Of a stretch of 6,650 nucleotides of DNA, positions 6,105-6,650 are shown piece by piece. The notes under the pieces are model-generated. The model was not told where the DNA came from. It saw only the letters and a list, made by a program, of their open reading frames with translations, and ran no database searches. This stretch comes from Marinosulfonomonas sp. (lineage in GTDB: Bacteria > Pseudomonadota > Alphaproteobacteria > Rhodobacterales > Rhodobacteraceae), in the NCBI GenBank assembly GCA_015494385.1, contig WGBJ01000277.1:1-6650 (forward strand), in the 5' to 3' direction. Position numbers and translations under genes: made by a program. How positions within the stretch are numbered: position 1 is the first letter of the stretch; each line of letters opens with the position of its first letter.

Positions 6105-6650
6105 TTGCGCCCCCGTTTGATGAACGAAGGCGGTCCGGCATCGCCAAAACGGCGTTTGGCCAGCAGGGTCAGATCGTCTTTGGTCACCTCGGCACGGCCT
6201 TCGCCGCGCACATATTCCTCGGCCCGTTTGCGCACCATACGGCGCACGAAACCGGGGATGCGGGCAAGGTGGGTTTCGGCATCATTCGTCCAGCGCATTG
6301 TGGTCCCCGCCGGAACTAGAGGCGTGATCACGGCACCGCCTTGGGGCTGATAGGTGCACAGGCTGTCCTCGCCCATCATGTTGCCATCCATCGCCAAGGG
6401 GCGGGCGCGACACCCGCCGCACAGGATCCGGAATTCGCAAGCACCACAGCGCCCTTCCAGTTTGGGCGCGCGCAATGCGTTCAGCACCGGCGCGTCCTGC
6501 CAGATTTCGGCAAAACTCTGATCCTTCACCGATCCGGCCGAATTTTCCATATAGGGGCACGGGGTGACATCACCCGTGGGCGTGATCCGCGCGTAACGGG
6601 TGGCGGCGATACAGCCGCCGGCGTCATAGCCATGCGCAGCGGTGATGGGC
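6101..6650 (-). CDS. Radical SAM/SPASM tetrapyrrole-type protein with C-terminal PCP_red-like domain (partial, N-terminus beyond right edge)
   Basis: Only the last 182 residues are visible; the radical SAM barrel with its CxxxCxxC cluster lies outside. What is seen first is a SPASM auxiliary-cluster region (6613-6356) with seven cysteines spaced CX12GX4C, then CX2CX5CX2C, then X17C. It includes TPTGDVTPCPYM and CGGCRAR, the style of the heme-related NirJ/AhbC/AhbD group. After a short linker comes a segment (about 6292-6143) starting at a Trp, with ARIPGFVRRMVRKRAEEYV and EVTKDDL. This strongly resembles PCP_red (PF08369), the small domain at the C-terminus of the ChlB/BchB subunit of protochlorophyllide reductase. 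The likely role is radical chemistry on a porphyrin or heme precursor. The Met at 6550 is internal to the SPASM motif, not a start. It overlaps the HemY-type gene by 4 bp (ATGA). The exact reaction is unknown. Confidence 0.88.
   Translation of the reverse strand, partial: PITAAHGYDAGGCIAATRYARITPTGDVTPCPYMENSAGSVKDQSFAEIWQDAPVLNALRAPKLEGRCGACEFRILCGGCRARPLAMDGNMMGEDSLCTYQPQGGAVITPLVPAGTTMRWTNDAETHLARIPGFVRRMVRKRAEEYVRGEGRAEVTKDDLTLLAKRRFGDAGPPSFIKRGRK

Noticed and set aside
4902..6350. A 482-codon plus-strand open frame opposite the oxidase and radical SAM genes
   Set aside because: It is antisense to two genes with clear family motifs, has a composition rich in Arg, His, Gln and Pro typical of shadow frames in GC-rich DNA, and shows no domain or convincing ribosome site.
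6101..6550. A separate small gene starting at the Met at 6550
   Set aside because: That Met sits inside the CPYM part of the SPASM motif, and the same frame stays open to the window edge with two further cysteines of the motif upstream or adjacent, so the gene begins outside the window.

Overview
The window looks like chromosome of an alphaproteobacterium, most likely a marine Rhodobacteraceae (Roseobacter-type) organism. The evidence is the base composition (GC-rich, strong G/C third-position use), protein sequences typical of that group, and tight gene packing. This assignment is inference from sequence character, not a database result. Six protein genes are visible, four complete and two cut by the window edges. 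No rRNA, tRNA, CRISPR array, insertion sequence or phage gene was seen.

Layout, left to right. Positions 1-803 (minus) hold most of a MoeA-type molybdopterin molybdenumtransferase that runs off the left edge. A strong intrinsic terminator (832-863, minus) separates it from a small YdjA-like nitroreductase (874-1494, minus). Next is a 748-residue hybrid sensor histidine kinase (1617-3863, minus) with two membrane segments, an extracytoplasmic helical sensor region, a PAS domain, a kinase core and a C-terminal receiver. Across a 152-bp divergent intergenic region lies an OmpR/PhoB-type response regulator (4016-4735, plus, GTG start), the likely partner of the kinase. The regulator converges on, and overlaps by 11 bp, a HemY-type protoporphyrinogen oxidase (4725-6104, minus). 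That gene is joined by a 4-bp ATGA overlap to the 3' part of a radical SAM/SPASM gene (6101 to the right edge, minus). The radical SAM protein ends in a domain resembling the small C-terminal PCP_red domain of light-independent protochlorophyllide reductase.

Two themes stand out. The first is tetrapyrrole chemistry: the radical SAM-PCP_red protein and the HemY-family oxidase form a translationally coupled pair that plausibly acts in sequence on a porphyrin. The second is signal transduction: the divergent kinase/regulator pair. The molybdenum-cofactor and nitroreductase genes would fit a redox or nitrogen-oxide respiratory neighbourhood, but no respiratory reductase is inside the window, so that link is a guess.

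There is no gene-free stretch longer than about 152 bp. The most unusual items are the radical SAM-PCP_red fusion with HemY, a Cys/His-rich N-terminus on MoeA, a terminator placed 16 nt from the moeA start, and an exact 10-bp tandem duplication near the 3' end of the oxidase gene.
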